DNA of 64,000 nucleotides from Micromonospora sediminicola (lineage in GTDB: Bacteria; Actinomycetota; Actinomycetes; Mycobacteriales; Micromonosporaceae). Below the pieces are notes generated by a model. The model worked only from the letters and a program-made list of their open reading frames with translations, was not told where the DNA came from and made no database searches. The stretch covers positions 791,001-855,000 of the forward strand of contig NZ_FLRH01000003.1 in NCBI RefSeq assembly GCF_900089585.1, written 5' to 3'. Positions 39,214 through 48,707 of this stretch are shown here, in pieces. The position numbers and the translations under genes are program-made. Positions within the stretch are counted from its first letter, which is position 1; each line of letters starts with the position of its first letter.

Positions 39214-39819
39214 CTAGTCCGCGACGCAGGCGGCGATGCGCTGCGCCCCGGAGGTGGTCACGACGGTCACGGTCTGCGCGGTGGTGCCCTCCGGGCACTG
39301 CGGGCCGGCCGGGCCGGCTTCACCGCGCGGGCCCGCCGGTCCGGAAGGGCCGGTCGGGCCGGTCGGGCCCGGAGCGCCGGACGGTCCGGGCGGTCCTGGA
39401 GGTCCGCTGCCGCCGGCGGGCCCGGTGGCGCCGGCGGGGCCTGTGGCGCCCTTATCGCCAGTCGGTCCTTGAGCGCCGGCCGGTCCGGTGGGGCCGGGAC
39501 CGCCTTGCTCGCCGTCGAGGCCGGGGACGCCAGGCGGCCCGGGCGGGCCGGCCGGGCCCGGCTCGCCGCGGTCGCCCTTGAGAACGGCCGGGTCGACCAC
39601 ACACGTGCCGCCGAGCTGCCGTACCTGCTGGCAGAGCTGCTCGGCCCCGGACACGGCGGTGTCGGCGCGCTGCTGCTCTGCGGTCGCCTGCCGGCCGAGC
39701 GTGGAAGCCCACCAGCCGATCGCCGCGGCGATCAGCGCGGTGGCCACCACGGCGATCACGGCCCTCCGGCGGCCGCGGCGGCGCATCCGCCGGCGCAGCT
39801 CCAGGGTTTCACCGGTCAC
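39214..39819 (-). CDS. Membrane-anchored collagen-like protein
   Basis: This 201-residue protein has an Arg-rich N-terminus, one membrane segment ([19 protein letters not shown]), a short helical stretch with cysteines and then about 30 Gly-X-Y triplets (about residues 82-175, such as [13 protein letters not shown] and [13 protein letters not shown]), ending in a small Cys-containing domain. Collagen-like triple helices trimerise proteins and extend fibres in many phages. Its place between holin- and lysin-type genes suggests a cell-envelope role during lysis or exit. The start overlaps the upstream stop (ATGA). Confidence 0.85.
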   Translation of the reverse strand: MTGETLELRRRMRRRGRRRAVIAVVATALIAAAIGWWASTLGRQATAEQQRADTAVSGAEQLCQQVRQLGGTCVVDPAVLKGDRGEPGPAGPPGPPGVPGLDGEQGGPGPTGPAGAQGPTGDKGATGPAGATGPAGGSGPPGPPGPSGAPGPTGPTGPSGPAGPRGEAGPAGPQCPEGTTAQTVTVVTTSGAQRIAACVAD

Positions 39820-40133
39820 GGCGCACCCCCGGGATCCGGCGGACGTAGGGTCGCCAGCTCGCGGGAGAGGGCAGCGGCGCGGTCCTCGGCCGCCCGCCGT
39901 GCGGCGCGAGCCTCGTCAACGATCTCGTGAAGCTCCCGCACGCGCGCCTCTTCCGCGCGCCGGCGGGCCTCGGCGTCGTCGGCCCGCTTCTCGGCGCGGT
40001 CGATCGCCTCCTGGTACTCGCGGCGGTCCTGCCTGTTGGCGTTGAGCAGGTACAGCACGACCAGGACGAGGAGGCCGCCGGCGCCGACCGCACCGAGTCC
40101 GCCGGCGGGGAGCATCTGTGCAACGTCGCCCAC
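39816..40133 (-). CDS. Membrane protein with C-terminal coiled coil (lysis cassette)
   Basis: This 105-residue protein has one N-terminal membrane segment ([17 protein letters not shown]) and a long charged heptad-like helix ([20 protein letters not shown] and onward). Topology matches spanin-like or holin-associated proteins that follow endolysin genes, although actinophages with a single membrane may use it differently. It lies directly after the lysin and overlaps the collagen-like gene. Confidence 0.6.
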   Translation of the reverse strand: MGDVAQMLPAGGLGAVGAGGLLVLVVLYLLNANRQDRREYQEAIDRAEKRADDAEARRRAEEARVRELHEIVDEARAARRAAEDRAAALSRELATLRPPDPGGAP

Positions 40134-40139
40134 ACGACG

Positions 40140-41060
40140 TCAGGTGGTCAGTCGCTGGGCGATCTCGTCGATGACGTCGCCCACCGTGACGTTGCCGGGC
40201 GGACCGGCCGGTCCCTGCGCGCCCGTCGGGCCCTGGGGGCCGGGGTCGCCCTTGGGGCCCTGGGTGCCCTGGCCGCCGCCGTAGCGGCGGGCGACGATGA
40301 TGTCCATCCGCATCATCTCCTCCGGGCCGTAGGTGCGGCCGTCGTCGGTGACGCCGATGGAGGCCATGGCCGCCTTGAGCGCGGCGGCGGTCTTGTCGCC
40401 GTACGAGCCGTCGACGCCGCCGAGCTGGGCGGCGAACCCGCAGTTGTGCAGCCGGTACTGGAGCAGCTTCACGGCGGGGCCCGTGTCCCCGAACTTGCAG
40501 AACAACTCGTCCTCCTGGTGGTCGTCTCCGAGGGCGATCGCGACGATGCGCCCCATGAGCGGTTGGTCCCGGCAGCGCCGGCGGTCGAGGGTGAGGTGCC
40601 AGTGATCGAGGTGGGAGCTGTCGCTGCTGAACGTCGAGCTGTCCGAGCGGGTGCCGACAACGGTCCGGCCGTCGAGGGTGCCGATCACCTCGCGTACGCC
40701 GGCGAGCCGGCCAGACTTGAGCGCCTCGACCAGGCGGCGGGTCTGCGCGACCATGAGCGCCCGGTTGCTGGCCGTGCCCCACGCTCCGGGGGTGAAGTCG
40801 ACGCCGGCGATGTGCCGTTCCTGCTCGGCGGTCAGGCCGGACTGGACGGTGTAGGTACGGGACGTGCAGTACTGCGACCGCTTGATCCACTCCTGGGAGC
40901 GGTGCGCGCCGCGCAGGTGCGCCGTGTTGCCCTTGGAGCCGAAGGCGGTACGGGGCCGGCCGGCGCGGCGGCACAGCTCGTCGCCGAGCCAGTCCACCTC
41001 GGGAGTCACGATCTCTCGTGACCAGTACGACTCGGCTAGCAGTTGGGCTTGGGTGGGCAT
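40140..41060 (-). CDS. Putative endolysin: metallopeptidase plus peptidoglycan-binding domain and collagen-like tail
   Basis: This 306-residue protein has an N-terminal domain with zinc-ligand-like motifs (HLRGAHRSQEW, GVDFTPG, SSHLDHWHLTLDRR) resembling M15/D-Ala-D-Ala-type peptidases, then a peptidoglycan-binding repeat (FGDTGPAVKLLQYRLHNCGF, then DGSYGDKTAAALKAA) and a C-terminal tail with about seven Gly-X-Y triplets (GTQGPKGDPGPQGPTGAQGP). It most likely cleaves host peptidoglycan at lysis. The exact bond and family need a profile search. The collagen-like tail echoes the neighbouring 39214 protein. Confidence 0.75.
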   Translation of the reverse strand: MPTQAQLLAESYWSREIVTPEVDWLGDELCRRAGRPRTAFGSKGNTAHLRGAHRSQEWIKRSQYCTSRTYTVQSGLTAEQERHIAGVDFTPGAWGTASNRALMVAQTRRLVEALKSGRLAGVREVIGTLDGRTVVGTRSDSSTFSSDSSHLDHWHLTLDRRRCRDQPLMGRIVAIALGDDHQEDELFCKFGDTGPAVKLLQYRLHNCGFAAQLGGVDGSYGDKTAAALKAAMASIGVTDDGRTYGPEEMMRMDIIVARRYGGGQGTQGPKGDPGPQGPTGAQGPAGPPGNVTVGDVIDEIAQRLTT

Positions 41061-41082
41061 CGGGCGTCTCCTCGTCGACGGA

Positions 41083-41784
41083 TCAGAAGATGGGGATGCC
41101 TGGGGCCGGCTCGCTGGCGGCCGGGGGCGGGGTGGTCGAGTCGGGCTTGAGCGCGATCGCGAACACCACGGCGTTGCCCTCAGACCCCGAACTGGTGAGG
41201 GTGCGCGTGACGCCGCTCGCCGCGGCGAGTGGGCCGCCGGAGTCCCAGACGGCCATGGTGATGTCGGCGCTTCCGGCGTTGGTGGCGGCGTCCGCGCGTT
41301 TCGGGTCCCCGCCGGCCGATGAGGACCAGGTGGTGACGCCGGCGGCGCCGGGTGCGTGTCGGGTGATGACGCCGTAGACCAGCCAGCCGCCTTCGGGCAC
41401 GGTGACGGCCGGGGTGGTCTGTGTGGTGCCGGCGGTGCCGGCGACCATGGACGCGGCCGCGACCGGGGCGGTCGCGTCGAGGCCTCGGTATGCGCCGGCC
41501 CACGCCGCGCTCTTCACGGCGGTGGAGATGCCCCACGTGTACGAGGCGGGCTCGGAGGCGGCGGTCTTGGTGCGGATCCGGCCGCCCAGGTTCGTTCCGG
41601 ACGTGGCGTCGCCGCGGACGGTCAGCCCGGCTACCGGCTCGGTCACGGTGGCGCTGGTGCTTAGGAGGCCGAAGAGGTGCACGAGCAGGTCGCCGTCGGC
41701 GACGCCGGTCAGCGCGGGTAGCGGGTTGGACGTCGCCGATCCGCTGGGCACGTTCTCCTGGTCGTCGACTCTGCTGATCGCCAT
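41083..41784 (-). CDS. Phage tail-associated beta-rich protein
   Basis: This 233-residue protein is rich in Ala, Gly, Thr and short beta strands (VADGDLLVHLF, SYTWGISTAVKSAAWAGAYR, GGWLVYGVITRH). Actinophages encode similar proteins beside tail fibres, where they may bind carbohydrate or decorate the tip. The function is inferred from position. Confidence 0.6.
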   Translation of the reverse strand: MAISRVDDQENVPSGSATSNPLPALTGVADGDLLVHLFGLLSTSATVTEPVAGLTVRGDATSGTNLGGRIRTKTAASEPASYTWGISTAVKSAAWAGAYRGLDATAPVAAASMVAGTAGTTQTTPAVTVPEGGWLVYGVITRHAPGAAGVTTWSSSAGGDPKRADAATNAGSADITMAVWDSGGPLAAASGVTRTLTSSGSEGNAVVFAIALKPDSTTPPPAASEPAPGIPIF

Positions 41785-41785
41785 G

Positions 41786-43258
41786 TCAGTAGGCCAGGAC
41801 CTGGACGGTGAGCTTCGTGCCCGCCGCGGTGGAGCCGACCTGGTCGACGTCGACGGTCAGGTACGACCCGGCCGGCCAGTTCGCCGAGATGAACGTGGAC
41901 GCGACCCCGCTGTACCGGTTACCGGCGGTGATCGTCGGCCGGTTCCCGCTGGTGAACACGGCGGTGCCGTCGACGCGGACCTGGACGATCAGCGACGACC
42001 CGGTCGGCGCGGTCCCGCCGATCGACGCGACCACCGACCGCAGGGTCAACGCCGAGGCGGTGGGGTTGTAGACGCGGTATGTGCCGGTGCCGACCGTGGC
42101 GGTGTCCTGCGTCCAGGTGGGCATCACGCTGACCGCGCTGCCGCCTCCGCCGGCCCAGGTGCCGGGGGTGCCGCCGGCGGTGCACAGCCAGAGCACGCCG
42201 GCGGCGTCGACGACGGCGTCGCCGGTGGCCCAGGTGCCGGTGGTGGGCGCGCCGGTTCCGGTCTTCTGGCCTCGGAAGTTGACGCCGGAGAGGCTGTTGT
42301 AGGAGCCGCCGGCGCGGACGCCCTGCAGGCCGGACAGCACCCGGGTGGCCTCGATCCAGCCGGGCTTGGTGCTGTTCCCGGTGCCGTACGCGCCGAGCAG
42401 CGCTTCCCTGTTGGCCGCCACGGAGGGGTTGGTGGACAGCTCGAAGAACCTTCCGGTGGAAGGGCCGCCGCGGTTTTCGTAGGCCTCGAAGACCCGCCCC
42501 GCCACTCGGTTGGGCAGCGACGGCGCGGCACGCAGTTCCCCGTTGCCGTTGAACCATCCCGTTTTGATCGACTGGCCGGTGGACGAGGTGGAGAAGAACT
42601 GAACCGCGTCGGGGTTGTCGTCGGCGCCGCTGAAGGGCTGGGTGAGCTTGAGCCACGGGTTGCCGTTCTGTCCCTGCGCCGGGTCGGGCGGCTGGGCGGT
42701 GTTGCCGACGTAGCTGCCGCCGGAGGCCGGCGGGTTGAGCAGCACCGCGCCGGCGGCCGCCGACGGGGGGATCGTCCCGAACGTGCCGCCCGGGAGAACG
42801 CCGAGCAGGTCACCGACGTTGCGGCTGCCTGGTGCGGGAACGGCGACGTCGGTGAGGTTGGCCAGGCCGGTGCCGTGGCCGTTGGCCTGCGCCTTGTGGG
42901 CGGCGAGGTCCACGGCGGTGGCCAGGGCCTGGTCGCCGACGTCGGCGGGCATCCACACCCGGGGGCCGCCGCCGGCGGACGCCCACGCCCCGGTCACTCC
43001 GTCGGGGTACTGCACGCGGGGGATCTGGCCGAAGGCGCGGCCGTCGGTGGTGTCGGAGGACGGCACCGAGGTGACCGGCTGGCCGACGGCGTTGAGCAGG
43101 TCGGCGTATTGGGTGCCGCCGGTCTCGGCGTTCCACCAGACGACATCGACGCCGCCGACGACGACGGCGTTCTTGCCGGTGACCGCGCCGACGGTGACGG
43201 TGTCACCGGAGATGATCGTGTAGTCGGACGGTCCACCGCCGGCCCAGTAGCGAGTCAT
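41786..43258 (-). CDS. Tail fibre / receptor-binding protein
   Basis: This 490-residue protein starts with a short tail-attachment-like region (MTRYWAGGGPSDYTIISGDT), has a helical and Gly/Pro-rich stem and a beta-rich C-terminal domain (TLRSVVASIGGTAPTGSSLIVQ, VDGTAVFTSGNRPTITAGN). It sits in the distal tail cluster after Dit and Gp37-like genes, where the host-recognition fibre is expected. It is likely a trimeric adsorption protein. Confidence 0.7.
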   Translation of the reverse strand: MTRYWAGGGPSDYTIISGDTVTVGAVTGKNAVVVGGVDVVWWNAETGGTQYADLLNAVGQPVTSVPSSDTTDGRAFGQIPRVQYPDGVTGAWASAGGGPRVWMPADVGDQALATAVDLAAHKAQANGHGTGLANLTDVAVPAPGSRNVGDLLGVLPGGTFGTIPPSAAAGAVLLNPPASGGSYVGNTAQPPDPAQGQNGNPWLKLTQPFSGADDNPDAVQFFSTSSTGQSIKTGWFNGNGELRAAPSLPNRVAGRVFEAYENRGGPSTGRFFELSTNPSVAANREALLGAYGTGNSTKPGWIEATRVLSGLQGVRAGGSYNSLSGVNFRGQKTGTGAPTTGTWATGDAVVDAAGVLWLCTAGGTPGTWAGGGGSAVSVMPTWTQDTATVGTGTYRVYNPTASALTLRSVVASIGGTAPTGSSLIVQVRVDGTAVFTSGNRPTITAGNRYSGVASTFISANWPAGSYLTVDVDQVGSTAAGTKLTVQVLAY

Positions 43259-43270
43259 TCAAGATCCTTT

Positions 43271-44191
43271 CTAGGACGCGGCGTGCCAGACGAGGGAGCC
43301 GTCGACGGTGCGGTCCTCGGCGACGGTGACGCCGGCCGGCGTCACGACATACAGCCCGCTGGAGGTGACGCGCAGCCCGGCGACCTGGGCGCCGGACCAC
43401 CACATCACTGCCGACTGCACGGGGAAGGTCGGCGTGCAGCCGGCGGGTAGGTTCGCAACCTTGGTGGTGGATCCGGCGGGGAACGCGGCGTTGGTGCGCT
43501 GGACCTTGATGTTGAGCACGCACACGCCGCCGCGGCGCTGCAGGGTGTTCTCGGTCGCGCCGAAGCCGCTGAGCATCGACACGGCGAGCAGGCCGGAGTC
43601 GTCGACGGCGTTGCGCCAGACGGTGCCGTCGGACAGGATCCACCGGCCGGTGTCGGTTTCGAACGCCGACCGGCCGGGGTGGTGCGGGGGCCGGCGGTCG
43701 GACTCGCAGAGGATCTGCCCGTCCTCGTTGAGGTACCACGCCTTGTCGGTGACCGTCGACCCGGCCAGGGTGGTGGCGTTGTTGGCGACGGTGACGGTGG
43801 CCAGCTCGATCTCGTAGATCGTGCCGCCGCCGGTGGCGGGGGTGCGGGTGGCCGCGGGCGCGCCGGCGCCGGGGGTGCCCTGGACGATCTGCACGGTGAC
43901 GGTCCAGGTGGACCGGTTGAGGCGCAGCACCACCAGGTCGACGCGGGTCGACCCGGAGGTGTTGGCGGCGAGGGTCTTGGTGATGACGGCGGCGTCGTTG
44001 GCCCAGCCGTAGCCCTCGACGGCGCCCTGGCGGGAGGCGCGGATGCGGATCTCTCGGGTGCCGGTGCCGTCGGCGTAGACCAGGGGCTGGTCGTCGGGGT
44101 GGCCGAGCAGCCCGGAGGGCAGCGCCCGGCCGAGCAGCCGTTCGTGCTGGGCCTCGGTGACGCCGGGGTTCGGGTACGAGGATTCAGCCAT
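43271..44191 (-). CDS. Minor tail / tail-tip protein
   Basis: This 306-residue protein has beta-rich repeats (REIRIRASRQGAVEGYGW, STWTVTVQIVQGTPGAG) and a C-terminal part with WWSGAQVAGLRVTSSG that resembles the tip or baseplate-associated proteins of actinophages. It is directly between the fibre gene and the Gp37-like gene. Function inferred from gene order. Confidence 0.65.
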   Translation of the reverse strand: MAESSYPNPGVTEAQHERLLGRALPSGLLGHPDDQPLVYADGTGTREIRIRASRQGAVEGYGWANDAAVITKTLAANTSGSTRVDLVVLRLNRSTWTVTVQIVQGTPGAGAPAATRTPATGGGTIYEIELATVTVANNATTLAGSTVTDKAWYLNEDGQILCESDRRPPHHPGRSAFETDTGRWILSDGTVWRNAVDDSGLLAVSMLSGFGATENTLQRRGGVCVLNIKVQRTNAAFPAGSTTKVANLPAGCTPTFPVQSAVMWWSGAQVAGLRVTSSGLYVVTPAGVTVAEDRTVDGSLVWHAAS

Positions 44192-44226
44192 CGGACCTCC
44201 TACGGGGTGCGGCTACGGTGGTGGTC

Positions 44227-44457
44227 GTGACGGCGTACGACGACTGCGACTACTGCTCGACGTGCGGCTGGCACCACGACGGCTGCTGGTGCCGCGGTGG
44301 GGTGTTGCGGGATCCCGGCGAGGTGGTGTGTGGTCGGCCGGATCCGGAGCGGGGTTCGGTCGGGTTCGGCCGCGCCGACCGGCCGTGCGTCGCCGCGGCG
44401 GCTGCTACACGGTCTCCAGCTGGTCCAGGCGGCGCGACAGCTCCCGCAGGTACGTGA
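44227..44457 (+). CDS. Cysteine-rich protein antisense to the tail operon
   Basis: This 76-residue reading frame lies on the + strand in the 213-base gap between two minus-strand tail genes and runs 53 bases into the 3' end of the 44405 gene. Its N-terminal 25 residues contain six cysteines and two histidines (DDCDYCSTCGWHHDGCWC), a plausible zinc knuckle; the rest looks unstructured. TACGGT (44214-44219) lies seven bases before GTG 44227, the leaderless spacing used elsewhere here. It may be an independently expressed moron gene; it could equally be noise. Confidence 0.4.
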   Translation: MTAYDDCDYCSTCGWHHDGCWCRGGVLRDPGEVVCGRPDPERGSVGFGRADRPCVAAAAATRSPAGPGGATAPAGT

Positions 44458-45595
44458 GCCACGCCTGGTCGCTGGATGCCTCCTGCGTGCCGACCAGTGC
44501 GGTGACGATCTCCCCGGCGTCGGGGGTCGCCTGCAGGTGCACGGCGCGGACCACGTCGGTGACCGTGACGCCGGAGGCCAGCTCGACCGAGACGCGGTCG
44601 CCGAGCTGGTAGTGCACGCCGTAGCGCTGGTCGGGGGTGTCCACGGTGACCGAGGACAGCCGGCCGGTCTCGGCGCCGCGGGTCAGGGCCTCGTCGCCGG
44701 CCTGGTTCAGCTCGGTGGTGTCGGCGGCGGTGTCGGTGGACTGGCGTTGGTCGACGAACGTTTCCATCCGCCCCCAGCCGGTGGCCGCGGTGGCGTTGAC
44801 GCGCTCGACGATGACCCGGGACGTGCCGACGTCCTTGCCGCCGACGATCGCCACGGTGGCGGTCGGGGCCGCCGGCTCGTACCGGTAGGAGCGCAGGTTG
44901 TTCAGGCCCGGGGAGAACCGCACGCTGCCGGACAGGTCCTGCGCGGCGTACACGTCGAACAGCAGCTGGTTGGACGCGATGTCGTGGCGGGTGCGCATGC
45001 CGAGGCCACCGCCGGCGATCGCGGCGGAGCGCAGCACGTCGCCGAGCGGCTCGAAGCGGGTCCCCACCTTGATGGACGCGCCGAGGCCGGCGCCGGAGCC
45101 GAGGAGCAGTTGCGGCACCCGCCGCGCGGGCAGCGCGCCGGGGCCGGCGTTGCCGTTGACCAGGGACCGCATGATGTCGCCGGCCTCGTCGGTGGCCGTC
45201 CACCGGGCGGTGGAGGTCTGCGCGGTCGCGGCGGCCGCCGGGTTCGGGTAGGTCACGCGGGCCACGACGGCGGCCAGGTCGTCGGCGAACTGCACCTCGA
45301 CGGTGCCGGGCCCGGCCGCCGAGCCGGTGACCGCCCAGTCCTCCGGGCCGGGTTCCTCGATCGGCCCGGCGCAGAACACGACGCCGTCGCGGATGACCAC
45401 GACCCGGTTGCCGGGGGCGAGCTGGGCGGCGGACACGGCGGTGCGCGGCGCGGTGAACGTGCCGGTGGCCGGCTCGTTGAACCGCAGCGTGATGTCCACC
45501 TCGGTCCACCCGTCGATCGGATCACCGATGACGGTGAGGTTCCGGTCGGTGATCAGGATCGTGATCCGCGCCGGGCCGCGCAGCAGCAGAGGCAT
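44405..45595 (-). CDS. Gp37-like tail protein (siphovirus ReqiPepy6 type)
   Basis: This 396-residue protein has a beta-rich N-terminus (ITILITDRNLTVIGDPIDGWTEV), a central region and a C-terminal helix (SDQAWLTYLRELSRRLDQL). It resembles the Gp37-like family of actinophage tail tip proteins downstream of Dit, with FNEPATGTFTAP and AIVGGKDVG segments typical of it. It probably forms part of the tail-tip hub (Tal-like). Confidence 0.78.
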   Translation of the reverse strand: MPLLLRGPARITILITDRNLTVIGDPIDGWTEVDITLRFNEPATGTFTAPRTAVSAAQLAPGNRVVVIRDGVVFCAGPIEEPGPEDWAVTGSAAGPGTVEVQFADDLAAVVARVTYPNPAAAATAQTSTARWTATDEAGDIMRSLVNGNAGPGALPARRVPQLLLGSGAGLGASIKVGTRFEPLGDVLRSAAIAGGGLGMRTRHDIASNQLLFDVYAAQDLSGSVRFSPGLNNLRSYRYEPAAPTATVAIVGGKDVGTSRVIVERVNATAATGWGRMETFVDQRQSTDTAADTTELNQAGDEALTRGAETGRLSSVTVDTPDQRYGVHYQLGDRVSVELASGVTVTDVVRAVHLQATPDAGEIVTALVGTQEASSDQAWLTYLRELSRRLDQLETV

Positions 45596-45604
45596 GGCGT
45601 CCTC

Positions 45605-46567
45605 CTACGCGGTCTCGTAGCGCGGCACGTACGACAGGGTGATCTTTGTTCCGGCGGCGGCGCCGGCGACGGCGAACTCCACGTCGTTGACGCCGGGTTG
45701 CAGTCCCCACAGCACCGCGCCCGGCCAAGACAGCTTGTTGCTCCAGTTCGCCCCGCCCGGCCCGCGTACGGCGGGCGGGTCGGTGGTGATCGTGGCGACC
45801 TGCCCCGCCGTCAGCGTGCCCGTCAACGTGAAGCTCTCGCCGGTGCTGTGGTTGGTGGCGACCACCGCGGTGGCGGGGCCGATGATCGTCCAGGTTGGCC
45901 AGGCCTCGACGTCGCCGGCGTTGTGGGCGGTGGTCACGCCCAGCACGCTGGACGGGCTCACCGTCAGGTACGGCGACAGGTAGGACACCGGCGCGCCAGC
46001 GTAGGAGTACGGGATGCTCTCCGCCTTGACGTCGCGCCAGAACGGATCCGGGCAGTACAGCGACAGCACCGCGGTGTCCCACAGCCAGCCCTGCCCGGGC
46101 TCCCCGTCGAAGCCGGCCTGGTAGTAGCACTCGATCTCCCGCGCCGAGCCGTCCGGACGCAGAGCGCGCAGCCGGCCCGGGCCGCGGCGCCGGGTCGACA
46201 CGATGTCGGTGACCAGGCTCCGCCAGCCCCCCAGAAACTCCATGTGGGTGTCCGCGCGCACCCGCATCGGCACGATCATCGTGCGCGGCTGCGGCTGGAT
46301 GTGCCGCACCCGAGTGCCGCCGCGCGGGTGCGGGTCAGCCACGATGGCCACCGGCGCGGCGCCGGTGACGTTCGACCACCCGTCGAGGGTGAAGTGCAGC
46401 TCGGCGTCGCTGGTCAGCTGCACCTGCCGGTCCTCGCCAGGCACGACCCACACCAGCTCGAAGCGGCCGCGGTCGCGCGGTCGCCGCGGCGGCGACGGTG
46501 TCGGCACCGGGGTGGGCGCCGGCGGCGGGTCGGTGGGCGAGGTGATCACGCCGACGTACACAGGCAT
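45605..46567 (-). CDS. Distal tail protein (Dit-like)
   Basis: This 320-residue protein has a Pro-rich N-terminus, a beta-sandwich with ECYYQAGFDGEPGQGWLWDTAVLSLYCPDPFW-like content split by a belt region, and a C-terminal galectin-like half (PTWTIIGPATAVVATNHSTG). The CPDPFW motif is characteristic of Dit and siphovirus tail component proteins. It follows the tape measure gene, as expected, with the stop one base from it. Confidence 0.82.
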   Translation of the reverse strand: MPVYVGVITSPTDPPPAPTPVPTPSPPRRPRDRGRFELVWVVPGEDRQVQLTSDAELHFTLDGWSNVTGAAPVAIVADPHPRGGTRVRHIQPQPRTMIVPMRVRADTHMEFLGGWRSLVTDIVSTRRRGPGRLRALRPDGSAREIECYYQAGFDGEPGQGWLWDTAVLSLYCPDPFWRDVKAESIPYSYAGAPVSYLSPYLTVSPSSVLGVTTAHNAGDVEAWPTWTIIGPATAVVATNHSTGESFTLTGTLTAGQVATITTDPPAVRGPGGANWSNKLSWPGAVLWGLQPGVNDVEFAVAGAAAGTKITLSYVPRYETA

Positions 46568-48703
46568 CTACCGTGGCCTCCCCAACCTGTTGAGGGCGTC
46601 GCGGCGGCGCTCCAGCGCCTCCATGTCGTGCACCGTCCAGTTGGCCTGCTGCGGATACACGGCGATCCGGTTGTCGTTGGTCACCTGTGCGCCGCCGGCG
46701 GCCGCGCCGGCGGGCGTCACCTGCTGGCCGTACCAGCGGGCGGCGCGCTGCAGGATGTCCAGCGACCGGGCCGGGTCGCCGTAGCGGGGGATGAACGCCT
46801 CCCCGCCGGTGGCCGGCTCCGCCCACGCGTAGCGGGCCGGGGAGACGGGGGCGGCGATCTGCGCCTCCCGCAGCCGCCCCCACTGGGCGTGCTCGACCAC
46901 GCCACCCCACCGGCGCAGCTGGGTGCCGACCCCGGGGATGTACTCCCCGGCGGACGTGATCCGGGTCCGTACGGTGATGACCCGGCCGTCGAGCTGCCGG
47001 ATCCGCTTCTCGAAGCCGATGATCTGCCCGGTGGCCTCGTCGGTCAGCGCCCGGACCTTCGTCTCGACCTTCGCGGGGATGGCGAACAGCTGGTCGGCCA
47101 GGCGCCGCGCCTCGCCCTTCTCCACGCCCATCGCGTCGGCGGCGCGCAGGAACGCGGCGCGGGCCCGGGCGCTGGCGGCGTTGGCCTGCTCGTGCGAGCC
47201 GGTCTGGCGCAGGATCGCCTCGGAGCTGGACTGGGCGGCCTCGGCCATGCCGAGCAGCGCGGAGCGGTTCTTCCGCCCGGCCTCGGTGTTCGGGTCGATG
47301 CCCTTGTCGGCGCCGTCCTTGGCCGCCTTCGCGACCTGGTCGATGGCCTCCTCCAGGCGCAGGTTGGCCTGCTCGGCGTTGATGTTCTCCGCCGTCATCC
47401 GGCGCATCATCTCGTCGAGGGACTCGATGTCGGCGGCCGCGCCGGCAGCCTCGTCGCCGGCGGAGGTGAAGGAGCCGATCAGCTCCTGCAGGCCGTCGGA
47501 CAGCCCACCGCCGGAGGTCTTGGCCGCCTCCTGCGCGGCGACCAGCTCGCCGAGCTTGGCGACGTCGCCGGAGATGAACGCGGCGAACTTCTCCATCCAC
47601 CCGTAGGCGGCGGTCAGGGCCTCGATCGTGCCGGCGATCGACCGGATGCCGAACTCGAAGACGGACCACAGCATCAGCAGTGCGTCCGCGCCGGCGGCGG
47701 AGTGCTCCGACAACCCTTCGAAGGTGTCGCCCAGCACGTCGCCGACGCGGGCGCCGATCTCGCCGAGGGCGTCGACGGCGGGCCCGGCCCGCTCGGCGGC
47801 GGTCGCGAAGCCCTCCACGGCCCGCCCGGCTCCGCGCAGGAAGTCGTCGGTCAGCGGGGTCAAGTACTTGGAGGTGGCCGAGAAGGCCCGCTCCAGGTCG
47901 CCCTCCATACCTTCGATGCCGCTTCGGACCTGGCCCAGGGCGTCGAGGGTGGCCGGCACGAAGGACACGCCGGCGCGTTGCATGGTCTGGGCGAACAGGT
48001 CCCCGGTCTCCTTCGCGGAGGCCTGCACCTGGGGGTGCTTGGCGGCGATCGCGATGCCGCCGACGATGCCGCCGGCGCCGGCCGCCCCGACGATCGCGCC
48101 GCCGACCGCGCCGCCGACAAGCGGGGCGGCCGCCGCCGCGGCGGCGACCACGCCGGCGCCGATCGCGGCCTGCGCCTGCGGCGGCAGCTCCCCGAACACC
48201 GCCGACAGGGCGGAACTGATCGGCCCGCCGGCGCGGGCCAGCCCTGCGGCGAGGCCTTCGGCGAACCGGGCGCCGTAGCGGATGCCCTGCTCTTTGCCCT
48301 CGTCGTCGTTGAAGTCGATCAGCTTGCGCAGGTCGACCTGGCCGCGCTGCTTGCCGCGTTCCAGGGTCAGCTTCTCCGACAGCTTGGCCCGCTCGGCCTC
48401 GTCCGCGGTCGCGGCGATCTGCCGGGCCAGGTCCCGGATGCCCTCGGAGGTCTCGTCGATCTGCCGATCCAGCCGGGCGGCGTCGGCGCGCAACCGGTCG
48501 AGGTCACGGCCGGCGTCCTTGGCCGAACCTCCGAGGTCCTCGGTCGACTCGGTGGCGCGGCCCAGCTCGTCGCCGGTGTCCTTCGCGGAGCCGGCGACGT
48601 CGTCGAGGGCGCCCTCGAGATCCTCGGCCGCGTCGGCAGCACGGCCCATGCCGCGCACGAACGGCCGCTCGTCGACGTCGAGGCCGACCTTGGTGGTGCG
48701 CAA
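46568..48703 (-). CDS. Tape measure protein
   Basis: This 711-residue protein sets tail length and passes into the host at infection. It has coiled-coil N-terminal segments (LDRLRADAARLDRQIDETSE and onward), a hydrophobic glycine/alanine-rich central stretch (about residues 165-215), and a C-terminal alpha/beta region (GGVVEHAQWGRL, RRWGG). At about 1.5 angstrom per residue the tail would be roughly 105 nm. The start is TTG at 48703, supported by AGGAGGTGA upstream; no ATG or GTG gives a better fit. Confidence 0.88.
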   Translation of the reverse strand: MRTTKVGLDVDERPFVRGMGRAADAAEDLEGALDDVAGSAKDTGDELGRATESTEDLGGSAKDAGRDLDRLRADAARLDRQIDETSEGIRDLARQIAATADEAERAKLSEKLTLERGKQRGQVDLRKLIDFNDDEGKEQGIRYGARFAEGLAAGLARAGGPISSALSAVFGELPPQAQAAIGAGVVAAAAAAAPLVGGAVGGAIVGAAGAGGIVGGIAIAAKHPQVQASAKETGDLFAQTMQRAGVSFVPATLDALGQVRSGIEGMEGDLERAFSATSKYLTPLTDDFLRGAGRAVEGFATAAERAGPAVDALGEIGARVGDVLGDTFEGLSEHSAAGADALLMLWSVFEFGIRSIAGTIEALTAAYGWMEKFAAFISGDVAKLGELVAAQEAAKTSGGGLSDGLQELIGSFTSAGDEAAGAAADIESLDEMMRRMTAENINAEQANLRLEEAIDQVAKAAKDGADKGIDPNTEAGRKNRSALLGMAEAAQSSSEAILRQTGSHEQANAASARARAAFLRAADAMGVEKGEARRLADQLFAIPAKVETKVRALTDEATGQIIGFEKRIRQLDGRVITVRTRITSAGEYIPGVGTQLRRWGGVVEHAQWGRLREAQIAAPVSPARYAWAEPATGGEAFIPRYGDPARSLDILQRAARWYGQQVTPAGAAAGGAQVTNDNRIAVYPQQANWTVHDMEALERRRDALNRLGRPR

Positions 48704-48707
48704 CCGG

